Translations under genes and position numbers: made by a program
Part shown: positions 23,951 to 35,339 of the stretch, one piece after another
Numbering within the stretch: position 1 is the first letter of the stretch
Layout: each line of letters starts with the position of its first letter
Source of the DNA: Petaurus breviceps papuanus
Lineage: Eukaryota; Chordata; Mammalia; Diprotodontia; Petauridae
Length of the DNA stretch: 64,000 nt
Assembly: GCA_028583685.1 (NCBI GenBank)
Contig: JAMXIF010000048.1
Span: forward strand, 18,378,015-18,442,014
Direction: 5' to 3'
Notes under the pieces: model-generated
What the model was told of the DNA's origin: nothing
The model's database searches: none
What the model saw: the letters and a program-made list of their open reading frames with translations, nothing else

Positions 23951-24187
23951 AAGATTCACATCTTTTTAATAGGGCTCACACATTATCTATTTTGTATTAT
24001 CTTTTTTTTTTCATCCGTCATTTTTCCTCACTGGATGATAACTTCTAGACTTAGGAGCTGAGTCTTTGTGTCTTCCCAACATGGGAATTTGGAAATAGTG
24101 ATTCTCACATTTTTTGTTGAATGAATGAATGTACAAATCACAGAACCCAACAGCATATGAACACCAAAAAAATACGGATATTAATTA

Positions 24188-24330
24188 CTGAAGAGAGGAA
24201 GGATGGTGCAGTGGCCAGAGATTTGGCCTCTGAATCAGAAAGACCTGGATTCAAGGCCCACTTCTAACAAATGCTGGCGCTTTTGCTCTGGAGAAGTCAT
24301 TTAGTCTGTGCTGCAAGCACCTCTCTAGGA
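24188..24330 (+). mobile_element. Old CORE-SINE (MIR-type)
   Basis: ggatggtgcagtggccagag head and gaatcagaaagacctggatt. The 3' part is diverged. Confidence 0.5.
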
Positions 24331-24652
24331 CTAAATTAATAAGAAGGTGTTGGTCTTCATTGGCAGAGGAAGTTCTTCTGGGAGCTTCCTATCTATACTG
24401 ATGAAATCATAGATCCTGTCAAAATAAAAAAGTAATTAATTGGGAACTTGATGATAAGAAATGTTAAGAGAAAGTCATGGGAGAAGTTTTTAAATTCCAC
24501 CCCAAAATTTATAGGCTCTGCTGCCTAATACAAATTGGAATTTTCTTTTAACTTGAACTGTAAATCTAAAAAAAACAGTTGAACTTTTATTGATAGATTG
24601 AAATTCTTTGTTACATAATACCTTATATAATTAACATTTTAATACCTTTCAG

Positions 24653-24858
24653 GAGATGAACTATACCATGAAGACAAAGAATTTTTGGAAAAGAATTTAT
24701 TAATCAACAAAAAGATTGAAGAAATTATGGGAAAAAGCAGAAAACTTCACAGAATAGTGTTACACAGCCGTTATCTTTATAGTATCCATGTGACTATTCA
24801 GCCAAAATATAAACATATATATCCAGAGAACTTCTTGGGATTTAAGAGCCATTTATAG
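24653..24858 (+). CDS. NUDT19: NUDT19 coding exon 3 with stop codon and PTS1
   Basis: Encodes the end of Gly295 and residues 296-362, starting GDELYHEDKEFLE (human GDELYLEDSDFLE). The acceptor is acctttcag|GAGATG. The frame continues through HRIVLHSRYLYSIHVTIQPKYK to a TAG at 24856. The last three residues are SHL, a C-terminal peroxisomal targeting signal type 1 variant also found at the end of human NUDT19. The exon carries the start of the 3'UTR. Confidence 0.95.
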
Positions 24859-25615
24859 TTTGCTGCTTGTTTAAAATTGTATTTTCAGAAATAGAAAGTC
24901 TGTATTGATGAAAAATGGGTGTTAGCAACCTCACAAACTTAAGATACTGGAACCCAGTAATGGTAAATCACATCTTTCTGCAAGTTTATCTTTGAGGTAC
25001 TTTTATTTATTTCCTTCTACAAACTCTGTAGTGTGCCATAACTTTGATTGATATTATCTATCTGACAGGTTTCTTAATGTCAGTATGTCAAGAAGGATTC
25101 CCTCCCCCAGAGCAGATTGCAAGGTTTAAGTCTGAGGCTGAAGCTCAAATAAGTCTAACTTCTTGCCCATAGTAACACAGTTAGGAAATGCAAGAGGTGG
25201 AATGTGAACCTAGATTTCCCTGATTCCCAAGACAACCAAATTATTAAAAAGAAAAAAAAAGCTTGTCAGGTGTCACCATTTCTCCATTCCCACAAAGGTC
25301 TAAATCAAAGCAAGCACAGATCACCCCTGTTTTTCTGATTGCCCATTGTGCTGCTATTAACATTTTGTTAAGGGTGCTGGGTAAGAACGAACCCATTTCA
25401 GGGCACTAAAGTACCTTACCATGGTCATAGGCCATTTAATTTTAATTTCAGTCTTTTAGCATGAACCAATGAAAGGCTGTCAAATGGACACAAAGGCCCT
25501 ATATTCACAGAAGTAGAATAAGAGTGACAGTCACTGCTTCTTATATTGTTGTTTTTTGTCTTAAGCATGTCCTCAGTTTTTATGATTAAACAGTAAAGCT
25601 GTTTAAAGCCAAATG
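24859..25615 (+). other. NUDT19: NUDT19 3' untranslated region (extent inferred)
   Basis: AT-rich non-coding sequence after the stop. A CORE-SINE-like remnant in reverse lies around 25090-25235. The end is placed about 25 bases past the ATTAAA at 25585, just before a GT/T-rich stretch. Other poly(A) sites may be used. Confidence 0.5.
25585..25590 (+). terminator. NUDT19: Candidate poly(A) signal ATTAAA for NUDT19
   Basis: The common variant hexamer ATTAAA lies about 730 bases after the stop. A GT-rich downstream element (aaatgtggtttaattttt) begins about 20 bases later. No transcript data are available to confirm it. Confidence 0.45.
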
Positions 25616-26132
25616 TGGTTTAATTTTTTTCCCAGTAGTCTTCAAATTGTTAAATGTGTTGTGGTTAACATTCAGATATTCTAAAAAGAAATATACAAAT
25701 GCTTATAAATTTTTATTTTTTAAATGTTGTTTTATTCTTTATTGAAAAATAATGAGGTATACTAAGGCTTGTGAGTTCTAGAATGATTTACTCTGTAATG
25801 ATAACTTTTAATTTTGCCTTTACATTTCCTTTTTAATTCATTAGATTTGTCTGTATTAATTTTATCTTATGTGGATAACATGTCAACACAGAATGATGTT
25901 CTTTGATAAAAGTTTGGAATCTGTGGTCAGTGCTCAGCAGTTTAGTTCCAAAGCTGTCCTGCTTGTTTACGTCTCCTTCTGAATTTCTGTAAATTAAAAA
26001 AAAAAATACTTCAATGACTCTTTTTCTTTTTTTTGGGGGGGGGCATCATTATTGCTAGTCTCTCTCTTCCTTCTCACCCGTAATAGTAATGGAATTTAAA
26101 GATCCCCCTGTATTGGCTTGGTTTTGGTTGAG

Positions 26133-27643
26133 TGTTAAAACCCAGAGCTTGTGAATCCCACTTGTGGGCTGGACTTGTTGATGTGAAAAGAGAGGGGCTT
26201 AACTGGGAGGAGCTGGTGCCATGGATTTGGAGAGGCACAAGCAGAGGAAGAGAGGCAGAAGAATTTTTTGGAAGCAGCATCGTGGAGGCAGGGAGAGAGA
26301 GAGAGAGGATTGCTGAGGGCCAGTTCGAGTTGCCCAGGACTTTTGAGAGCTGCCACCTGGAGCTGCCAACGACTGAGGAGACATGGCTATGATGCTGGTA
26401 CTTTGTTTTGATGTTGTTTTGCCAGATCCATCCACTGGTGAAGGACAGGGCTGTTGTTGGTTCAGAAGCCCTGAAGAAGGATTTTCTTGTTGTATGTTTA
26501 CAGAAATCCTGGAAGAGGGTCTTGCTAATGTTTTCAGGGTTCCTAGTGAAGAGGGTGGGCTATTAGGTTCAGCAGGAACTCTGATCTTATCTAAGACCAG
26601 AAAACCTGCAAAAGCATCTGGAAAGAATTCAATAGTCTCAGGCTTAATTGGAGTGAGAGTTGTAAAAGTTTATTTTTATGCTTTTACAGAAGTGGGCAAG
26701 AGTCCTTAGGGGACTTTTTGCAAGTGAAAGGGGGCACAGGCTTTTACTTTTAAAGGGTAGGGCTGCCATTGTCAGGGCCAACAGGATGGATGTAAGGGAA
26801 CCAAGGCTAACTTGTGACTTCAGTGCATAGATAAAAGTTTGAGGAGTTTACTTGGAGATGAGATTTGGGCCAGACAGGAAGAGACATGAGACAACTACAA
26901 TAGGGCTAGATTAAGCAAGGACAAAGGAGTCACAAGTTGTTGCTTAGGCAGAGTGTGGATAGGGGGAAGGGGCAGAGTTGCTCTGAGACTGGGGAGGGGG
27001 GGGGATGGAGTGTGATTTTACAGACTGATGTTACAAAGTTTTACAAATTGATGTTACAAACATAGATCCCAAGCACCCCATCATTAGGACTTCTGCAGGC
27101 AGAGAATGAATTAATGAGGACACTGGCAATGTATCTTGTTGCTTTGTTAAGCTTTGTCTCCCCAGGAACAGAGATTGCTGAGAACTTGCCTGGGGTCAAG
27201 ATGAAGAAAAGACCTCTGTTTTGGGTGTTAAATGCTGTGAAGATATCTTAACCTTGCTGTAACTCAGGGATAGATGACCTTTGTGCTCTCTACTGCCCCT
27301 TTTGAGAAGGTGCTTGGAGTTAACTGATGATAATTGTAATTCATTTGTGATCCAGGGGTGGGAAACTTTTGACTTTTTTGTGCTCTATGACTGACCAAAT
27401 GAATGTATTTTGTTTATGATTGGAAACTAATATCCATTTGAGAAGAGGGTCTTTGGGATTGACTAAATGAATATACTGTCCAGGGGTAGAGTAGTACTTG
27501 GAAATTATTGAATTACACTTGGTGAATGCTATATTTTGAATTATGCTGTATTTTGATTTTCTCTGTTCTTAATTTGTCACTGAATAAAATGGAGCTGTAC
27601 TGGAATTTTGAACCTTTGGAAGTTGCCTTTGCTTGGCATTACA
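26133..27643 (+). mobile_element. LTR-like fossil block with a nested reverse LTR-like piece
   Basis: TGTTAAAA at the left and GGCATTACA at the right give LTR-like ends. AATAAA at 27583 lies about 55 bases before the right end, as expected for R-U5. Inside, about 26630-27090 looks like a separate LTR in reverse (AATAAAC and TTTAAAAG on the minus strand). No duplication is visible at the outer ends. Family unknown. The open frames here are short and unconvincing. Confidence 0.4.
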
Positions 27644-27689
27644 CCCCCCACCCCACTAGGGAAACAAAAATCCTTATACCAAATAAATA

Positions 27690-28110
27690 TAATCAAGCAA
27701 CCAAATCCATACATTGACCATTTCCAACGATATATGTGTTATTTTTGTATGTCAAATCACTCTCCCCCACTTCTTTCAGGTGAGGGATAGCATCTTTTAT
27801 TATTGGTTCTCTGGAATAATGGTTGATTATTACGTTAATTAGAATTCTTAAGTCTTTCCATTTTTAAATAGTATTATAGTTATTATATAGTTTTCCTGTT
27901 TCTGCTCACTTTACTATGCATCATTTCATAAAGACTTCCTAAATTTTTATAAATCCATCTTTTTTTTGCATTTCTTATGGAACAATAATATTACATCATA
28001 TTCACATACCTTAATTTGGTTCAGCCATTCTCCAAAACTGGTAGATACCCTTTTATTTTCCAGTTCTGTTATAATGAAAAAATGCAACAATAAATATTTA
28101 TTGTATATTT
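27690..28110 (-). mobile_element. Old L1 3' region, reverse
   Basis: gtttctgctcactttactatgcatc, ttcttatggaacaataatatta and ggttcagccattctccaaaa mirror the L1 tail also seen at 21.5-22.0 kb. Confidence 0.7.
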
Positions 28111-28740
28111 GGAAAGAGAATGTGTTTTAATAATGGAAAAGAAAAACTATCAGAATTTCTGATATGATAGCTATACAACATTGAATTGAGGTCTCCATCA
28201 ACCACAGTATTGCAAATGAAAACAACATTGAAAGATATCAAAATTCACATTATAAAAATGGTTCCAGAGAAGTGATGATGAAATGTATTTTTCTTCTTTC
28301 CATAAAGAGGTGGTAAACTATGGTTACCTTTAATCCTAATCAAGTTGTTTGATATATAAATATATTTTGTTCCTTTGAGGCCACATATATCAGTTATTAT
28401 AAAGGACTATTTTCTCACAAAGAATTTTAGGGTTTGTTAAGAACCTGCTAATAGGAAAATTCACCATCATAATTCTGAATAGCCATAAATATTAGGAAAA
28501 AAAATTTTATACTGAGCTGAAATCTGACTTCCTGTAACTTCTGCACATTGGTTCTAGTTTTGTCCTCTGAAATAAAACTAGAAGAGGACCAATTCCTCTC
28601 CCCCAATACAGCCCTTAAAATATTTGGAAGTAGTGATTCCCTCCGATTCCTGCTTAGTCTGTTCCCTGTCAAATTTATCCAAAGGATTGATCATATGGAG
28701 GACAGAATCGCAGGAAGAACTGCAGTGAGTGCCCCTCCAT
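28111..28740. other. No recognised gene; AT-rich intergenic
   Basis: No family recognised. The small open frames on both strands lack similarity. Confidence 0.35.
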
Positions 28741-28744
28741 GCTT

Positions 28745-31700
28745 ACATCTAGAAAATGCACAAAACTGAATTCTGATGGAGAAATCCAAGAAAAACAAAA
28801 TCACAGGGAGTCATTTTTTTTTTCCCATCACAGCTCATCATAGGAAGACAAAGAGGTCTGAGGACACAGGTTGAGGTCTGGCACGGAGGAGCTGAAAAAA
28901 GGACAAGGCAGGGCAACTCCATACAGGGACACCATGACCTCATGCAGAGTGTTGGAACAAGTGCCAACAGATAGTCACAGGTCACAGATACAGGGTAGAA
29001 TGAGGATGAGACCTGTACCCAAGGGGGTGGCAGGAGAATGGTCATAAGACCTATGTACCAAGAGGAACAAGTTCAGAAGTAAGTAGCAGTTTTGTGGCTC
29101 AAACCTAGTATTCTGGGTGGGGTCTGAGTTCTAACTTCTAGCCCAATCAGAAGTCTACAGAAATAGAAGACCAAAAGGTTCCATCTGCAAAGATAGAGCC
29201 TTGCAGTTCTATCACTATGAATCAGCAGAGCTTCCAATCTGGCTGACAGTGAATGAATCTATATGCAGACCCAAACCTAGGTCAGGAATTTGCAGAGCTC
29301 AGACCAAGGAGGCAGTGATCAAACTCTGGAGCAGAGCACTAATAGCTTGCAGGTCTCCAGCCTAATCTGTCTATGAGGTTCTGAAATAATATAACCTCAA
29401 CACCCCCCAGAAAGCAGCAGCAGGACCAGCCTAGACTTTTGCCCATAAAATGCATATAGCCCAGCCTTAGCATCATCTGAAATAAGAAGGTGGGCTGGAA
29501 GAATGCGCAAATAAGCAAAAGACAAATTCCACTGAAAAATCTAGTAGGCGGGCAGGGATGCTCAAGACAGAAACCCATAAGAAGAAATGACTCCAAAACA
29601 CCTATAAGCAGAGCTTCAAAGATAAATATAGCTTGGGCATAAATTCAAGTACAGTTCCTGGAAGCAAGAATTTATTTATAAACAAAATGAGAGGAGGAAA
29701 GAATTGGAGAAGAAACTGTTTGGCACAAGATACACAAAACCTTACCCAAACATCAAACTCTCTAAAGATCAGGATAGGCCAAACTGAAGTTGTCAATGAG
29801 ACAACTAGAAATATTTAAAAAATTAAAAGTCAAAAGACTGAAAAAAATAGAAGAAAATGTAAGGTATTTCACAACAAAAACAACTGATCTAAAAAACAGA
29901 TGAAGGTTAAAATAGCTAAGAAACATTAGACTACTCGAAAGCTATGACCACAAAAAAACAAACAACCTAGACATCATATTTCAAGAAATCTTAAGAGAAT
30001 ACTGTGGAGATGTCTTAGAATTAGAGGTCAAAGTGAAAATAGAAAGAATGCAGCTGTTAACTCTTGAAAGAAACCTCAAAATGAAAACAGAAACCAAAGT
30101 CCAGAGCTTCCAGGTCAAAGAAAATACTGCAAGCAACCAGAAAGAATTCAGGCAGTGAGGAGCCACAGTCAGAATCACAATTTAGCAGCTTCCAGAGAGT
30201 TTGGGATATGCTATTCCAGAAAGTAAAGGATATGTGTTTATGGCCAAAAATAACTTTCCTAACAAAACAGTATAATCCTACAGGGGAAAAAATGACTTTT
30301 AATGAAATTGTGAACTTCTAAGCATTCCTGATGAAAGAACTAGAGTTGGGTAGAAACTGAAGTTGTAACAGATGAGTAGAGAATCATAAGGTAAACACAA
30401 AAAAACAATTTTAAGGTACCAAACCAAGGTAAACTACATACATTATGAGATGGGGAAATGATACACATCCCCTCTGAACCCTAACATCAGCAGGATTCAT
30501 AGAGTACACTTAGACAGAAGGCTAATAGACTGGGAGTCCTTCTGTTATATCTTGATAATCTTAAGAATGGAAAGAGGGGAAGAGGAATACTTGAGGTAGT
30601 GGTGGTGGTGGTAAAGGAAAGTTAGGGGAAATTATCTCACATAATTGGAATGTACAAGTAGATATTTATACTGATAATGAAGGGGGAAGCAGGGGACAAT
30701 TGAACCTCACTCTCCTCTAATCTGTTCAACAGAGGGGAGATTTTACACACAAACACATACAGAGTTGGGTACAGAAATGTACTTCACCCAACAGGCAAAT
30801 AGGAGGGAATGTGGAGAAGGGAGAATTAGAAAGTAGATGGGGAGGGATTAGTCTTAATTAAAATAAACTCTTAAGGGTGTACAAAAATATAGATCTTTCT
30901 GAGGTGGCAAAGAATGGGAAGCAGAGGAGGTGTCCATCAGTTGGGGAATGGCATTTGTCAACAGGCAATCACAATATCATGAGACTTATGTGAAAACCAG
31001 GTTTATTACAAGAGAAATGAACCCAAAAAAGAGATATGGAACCCAAAAAGTTCACAGTCCTAATAGAAGTTTGCATATTTATGACAGTACAACAAAAGAA
31101 AGAGGAAAAAACCTTAAAAGGCATGGCATGGGAGGGGACAGGTGCAATAAAGAAGGGGGAGAGGAGAGGACAAAACCATTTCTGACAGGAGGAGCAAGGT
31201 GGTGGCACAAGCCACATTATTTTCCCTGGGGAATGGCTAGACTATGAAGATTGCTGATCTGTAAAGGACCCCAGCCATACAGCATTTTCTGGCACTGGCC
31301 AGAACCTGTCTCGCCTCCCTAGGACATGCAGGGAATTTAGCTCGGGATGCTAACAACAAATTATGTCAACTGCAGGGAATGCTGAGGTGGGGGTGAGGGT
31401 CGTCCTTGACACATTCAGGGCCTCCTGCATGCTCTGGGTCCAGGATTTCTGGAAAATATGGCAACTCAAAGAGAAAAGTTCAGGGGATCCCTTAACAGCC
31501 CTTAACGCTAATCAAGTAATGATATATAAATGAGATAGAATATTATTGTGCCGTTAGAAATAATGAAGGAGATGGTTTCAGAGAAACTTGGGAAGATTTG
31601 TACGAATACAAAGTGAAGCAAACAGAACCAGGAGAATAATTTCTACAATGACAACGATATTATTAAGATAAACTTTTATATACTTAGAAACTGATCAGCA

Positions 31701-31980
31701 TAACAAGCAGCCACCGTTGCAGAGGACTAATGATGAAATATACTTCCTGATAGGTGAAAGAGTCAGAGTGCACAATGAGACATATATACATATAATAAAA
31801 TGAAATAATGTATGTAGATATGTAGATATACATACATATAAATACGTTTGTAACAGGGATTTTTTTTCTTCCATTTTTCAGTTGAGGTAGGTAGGAGGAG
31901 AGTTGTGGGTTGAGGGAGAGAAGGCAGATTTTTGCTGATTAAAAAAAATAATTTAATTTTTTTAATTAAAAAAAAGAGTC
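28745..31980 (+). mobile_element. HAL1-like LINE, interrupted by an LTR-like insert
   Basis: A decayed 5' UTR runs from about 28.75 kb. ORF1 remnants at about 29.9-30.35 kb show matches to the first HAL1 copy (tcaagaaatcttaagagaat, acaaaacagtataatcctac, ttctaagcattcctgatgaa). The 3' region (30.4-31.97 kb) has the L1-type tail ggggaatggcattt, gaatattattgtgccgt and aacagaaccaggagaataat. No ORF2 is seen. It is interrupted at about 30966-31510. Confidence 0.7.
30966..31510 (-). mobile_element. LTR-like insert in the HAL1 tail
   Basis: The L1-type tail breaks after gggaatggcatttgtcaac and resumes at aatgatatataaatgag. The inserted 0.5 kb has ccaggtttattacaag (AATAAACC on the minus strand), as in an LTR. 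aatca occurs at both edges and may be the target duplication. Confidence 0.4.
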
Positions 31981-32274
31981 CTGAGAAAATGAAAAAAAAA
32001 GAAACCCAACAATTCTCAAAACCTGGATATGCAAATATTCTGAAAATATTTAATGGTGCCTCACTCTGAAGGAAACCTCCTTTTAGGCTACCTTTTAGTC
32101 ATGGGGTATAATCTGACTGATAACTTGTCCCTACCACCTCCCAATTTACGGGGCCTTATCCTGGAATCGCCTTTCTGGACCCAATTTCTCAACTTCCTAG
32201 GTTAAGATAACATTTAAAACTAGCAATGTTCAGCAACATTATCAAAAGATATTGAACATTTACTTGCCAATGTT

Positions 32275-32440
32275 TTGTGATGGAATGAAAACTAGAATGG
32301 GAAACCAGAAGATCTGGGTTCTGGTTCTATTTATTCCTTTGATGGTCTTAGTGGACTTGGGCAAGTCATTTCCCTTCTATAGGCCTTGGTTCACTCCTTC
32401 ATGAGATGAGGATGTTGGATTAGATGGTTTTTAAAATCAC
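32275..32440 (+). mobile_element. Old CORE-SINE (MIR-type)
   Basis: gatctgggttctggttctat, cttgggcaagtcatttccct and gatgaggatgttggattaga follow the MIR layout. Confidence 0.6.
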
Positions 32441-32632
32441 TTCTATGAGCTTCCAAGTATGGTGATGTGCCAACTGTTATGCAGATAGTCATGGATTAGA
32501 TACTAGGTCTTCTAACTTCCTACTTGCCCTTAATTATATTCTGTTTCTAAAGAGCCTATCCAGGCTGAGCTCAACTCTCTAAAGAAACACTCTAATCTCT
32601 CCCTTTTCTTGAATATTTAGTTCACACTTATA

Positions 32633-32860
32633 ATTTATTTATTTATTTTTAGTTTTCAGCATTCATTTCCACAAGATTTTGAGTTACAAATTTTCTCCCT
32701 GTCTTTCCCCTACCCCCACCCCAAGATAGCGAGCCTACTGAACTGTCTTTCCCCTTCCCCCAATCTGCTTTCTCCTATATCCTTCCCCTTTCCCGCCCCC
32801 CAACTTTCTAGTAGGGCAAGATGGATTTTTATACCCCAGTGCCTGTATTAGTTCACACTT
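32633..32860 (-). mobile_element. L1 3' end, reverse
   Basis: The + strand reads tttatttttagttttcagca, ttcatttccacaagattttg and agttacaaattttctccctg, the reversed terminal part of marsupial L1. Confidence 0.7.
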
Positions 32861-32921
32861 ACAGTCAGTGCCACCTTGTTGTAGTAATGTTTTCTGTTTC
32901 AAGAATTAGTACTACCTATTT

Positions 32922-33001
32922 GGGGCAGCTAGGTGGCACAGTGAATACAGCACTGGCCCTGGAGTCAGGAGGACCTGAGTTCAAATATGACCGCAGACAC
33001 T

Positions 33002-33051
<50 letters not shown>

Positions 33052-33117
33052 CTAGCCGTGTGACCTCGGGCAAGTCACTTAACCCCAATTGCCCTCCAAA
33101 AAGCAAAACAAACAAAA
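32922..33117 (+). mobile_element. SINE (WSINE1-like) with internal CA microsatellite
   Basis: Complete copy whose cacttaacac site has grown into about 22 CA units (33005-33049). Target duplications of 19 bases, agaattagtactacctatt (32902-32920) and agaattagtactagctatt (33118-33136), differ at one base. Confidence 0.96.
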
Positions 33118-33328
33118 AGAATTAGTACTAGCTATTCAACTAAGTTGTAAATTTGAGGGGAGCACAGCACAGCACCTCAGTCTATAACCAGAGTTGTAAA
33201 AATAAGAAAACATTTTAGACCAGATGATGATCAATCAGTTCACTAAAAACTTCTCTGAAGACCCAGAGAGGAAGACTACAAGGGTCTTGTTCTACCACGA
33301 CCTTTACGTCTTTTTTGTTCATACTAGT

Positions 33329-33607
33329 TGGTTTCTATTGTTCAGTCTTCAGTTGTGTCCAACTCTTTGTGACGCTATTTGGGTTTGGTTTTTTTGGAGG
33401 GGGGGGGTTGTTTTTGGCAAAGATATTGGAGTGGTTTGCAATTTCTTTCTCCAGCTCATTTTACAGATGAGGAAACTGAGGCAAACAAGGTTAAGTGACT
33501 TGCCCAGGGTCACAAAGCTAATAAGTGTCTGAGGCTGGATTTGAACTAAGAAGATGAGTTTTCCTGACTCCAGCCTGACACTCTATGCACTATGCCACCT
33601 AGCTGCC
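33329..33607 (-). mobile_element. Long SINE (MAR1-type), reverse
   Basis: attgttcagtcttcagttgt, gtgtccaactctttgtgacg, gcaaagatattggagtggtt, gatgaggaaactgaggcaaa and the final caccta gctgcc motif appear in order. This is the fullest copy in the window. Confidence 0.85.
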
Positions 33608-33639
33608 TTTTTTAATACTAGGAGATAGGATATTTCTAT

Positions 33640-33850
33640 TAAGTCCTTGATGCCTCTACTATATCTATCCTCACCTCTGCCACAGTCCCTATCTCCCTTC
33701 ATGGTTCATCTCAAGTGCCACCCCCTATATAAGATGCATGGCCTTTCCTGACTCTCCAGTTTCCAATGCCCCCTCCCTTACCCCCATCATATTTTCATTG
33801 TAGTTGTTTCATTGTATATATTTTGCATGTATTTATCAGTGTAACTCAAC
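33640..33850 (+). mobile_element. L2-clade 3' fragment
   Basis: catggttcatctcaagtgcc and atggcctttcctgactctcc match the end of L2 ORF2 and its UTR. Confidence 0.55.
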
Positions 33851-33889
33851 ATCTACTAAGGCACCCTGCCATAGAGATAAGCTAGTTTT

Positions 33890-34553
33890 TCCCTAAAAAG
33901 CAATGAAACCATCCTCAAGACTCAAGAGGTCCAGAGAATTAAATCTTAAACAGTTGACTTTGTTTCTGGTGGTTTAAGCCCAACTGAGAAGAAACTCCTC
34001 AGGCTTGATATACCCTGCTGATCTGGTATAGCAGCAATCACCCCAGCGTCCCCAGGGTTGCTCCACCACAGGTTCTTGGATCTGCTTTGTTAAAGGAAAG
34101 CAACTCAAAATGGGTTAACAAGCTTACTTTAATCAGTCAAACATATGTATCATTTACCTAGCTCAGGGGGAAAAAGTCAGCACCCCAAACTTCATTGTAT
34201 ACAGACAGAATTATCAAGACCAAGAAACAGATCAAATAGACATTTTCAAAGTGTCCAACCATTACATCCATACCAAATCAACATCTGGGTTTTTCAAAGC
34301 CAAGTGACCCTGGACAATGGCTTCCCAGAGTTTCATCTGATCAAATCACAGAACGCTTCTCAAAGTGAGCCCCAAAACTAAGCTACACATCAGGACTTAT
34401 ATAGCCTTCTCCTGGCTCAGAGAGTGTAACAACCTTATTGATTCACTGGCTAATCAAAAAGTATCTACTGAAAAACAAGCCTCACACCCCAGGCTCCCGG
34501 TGCACTTTAGCCTAGGGGCAGGGAAGATCTATAAATTTACATTCCCATTACAT
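33890..34553 (-). mobile_element. LTR-like fossil, relative of the 11.6 kb block
   Basis: Shares its last 95 bases with 11594-11700, ending at attaca. The left limit is approximate. The open frames at 34145-34634 lie in it and are not taken as genes. Confidence 0.4.
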
Positions 34554-34764
34554 CTGGGTGTGCCATGGTGGTTAGCACAGAGGGGAGCAATGAGGGGAGA
34601 ACCATGCCCACCTGAACCAATATTCTATCCTTGATGAATATGCTTTCAGTGCCACTAAGTGAGCTTTCTTTAGTTAAATGTTATGTGGTCTATGAGTATC
34701 TCATTTCATTCAACCTAAATCTATATGAGGCCTAGCTTACAATAGTGTTAGTATTGTTTTCCTT

Positions 34765-34905
34765 CAATATGATATACACTTTTTGAGGGCTGGGACTGTT
34801 TCATTTTTTTTGTCTTCCTATCTCCAGCATCTAAAGTGTCTGGCACTTACTACTATGTACTAAAGAAATTTTTATTGGTTTAATGAGTGAATGAAAGGTT
34901 GTGAA
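34765..34905 (+). mobile_element. L2-clade 3' end
   Basis: gagggctgggactgtttcat, ctccagcatctaaagtgtct and ttattggtttaatgagtgaa are the classic L2 tail. Confidence 0.65.
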
Positions 34906-35204
34906 GCAAAGAAAACCTTGGATGTTCAAAGAAAAGCCGTTTCAGCCCTTTATGTACAGAAATCTCTTTTGTATCCCTCCCAGAACAAATAAAATAGTTG
35001 AATTAATGTGTTGACTATTGATCAATTTTGGTAAACTGGTTTATACTTTTCACAACAACAGTAATAGCAATTAGCATTTATGTAGCTCTTTATGCTTTGC
35101 AAAGTGTTTTGCAAATGTTCTCATTTTTATACCTTAGAAATGCCAAATTCACTGTCCTCAGAACTCCTGGAATTAACTATTGTTATAATTTAACAGATTA
35201 AAAC

Positions 35205-35330
35205 ATTATTAGGAAATGTATAACAAAATAAAAAATACAATGCAACATAAATAATGTTAATTTGTAGTTTTCCAAGATAACAGGGGCCTACAGGAATCCT
35301 TTTCTAATTTGAGTTTGACACCTCTGCCTT
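35205..35330 (+). mobile_element. hAT-type relic, 5' truncated
   Basis: aatgcaacataaataatgtt and agtttgacacctctg match the 49.3 kb element in the same orientation. Confidence 0.6.
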
Positions 35331-35339
35331 AGAGGGTTT

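Larger units (their letters stand above)
18813..24652 (+). other. NUDT19: NUDT19 intron 2
   Basis: GTAAAT to TTTCAG. Filled with repeats listed separately. 18813-19060, 19265-19610 and 24330-24650 show nothing I recognise. Confidence 0.9.

Noticed and set aside
23757-33117. A CRISPR-like or regulatory array from the repeated SINE text
   Set aside because: Copies are in both orientations, unevenly spaced, with poly(A) tails and target duplications, so they are retroposons.
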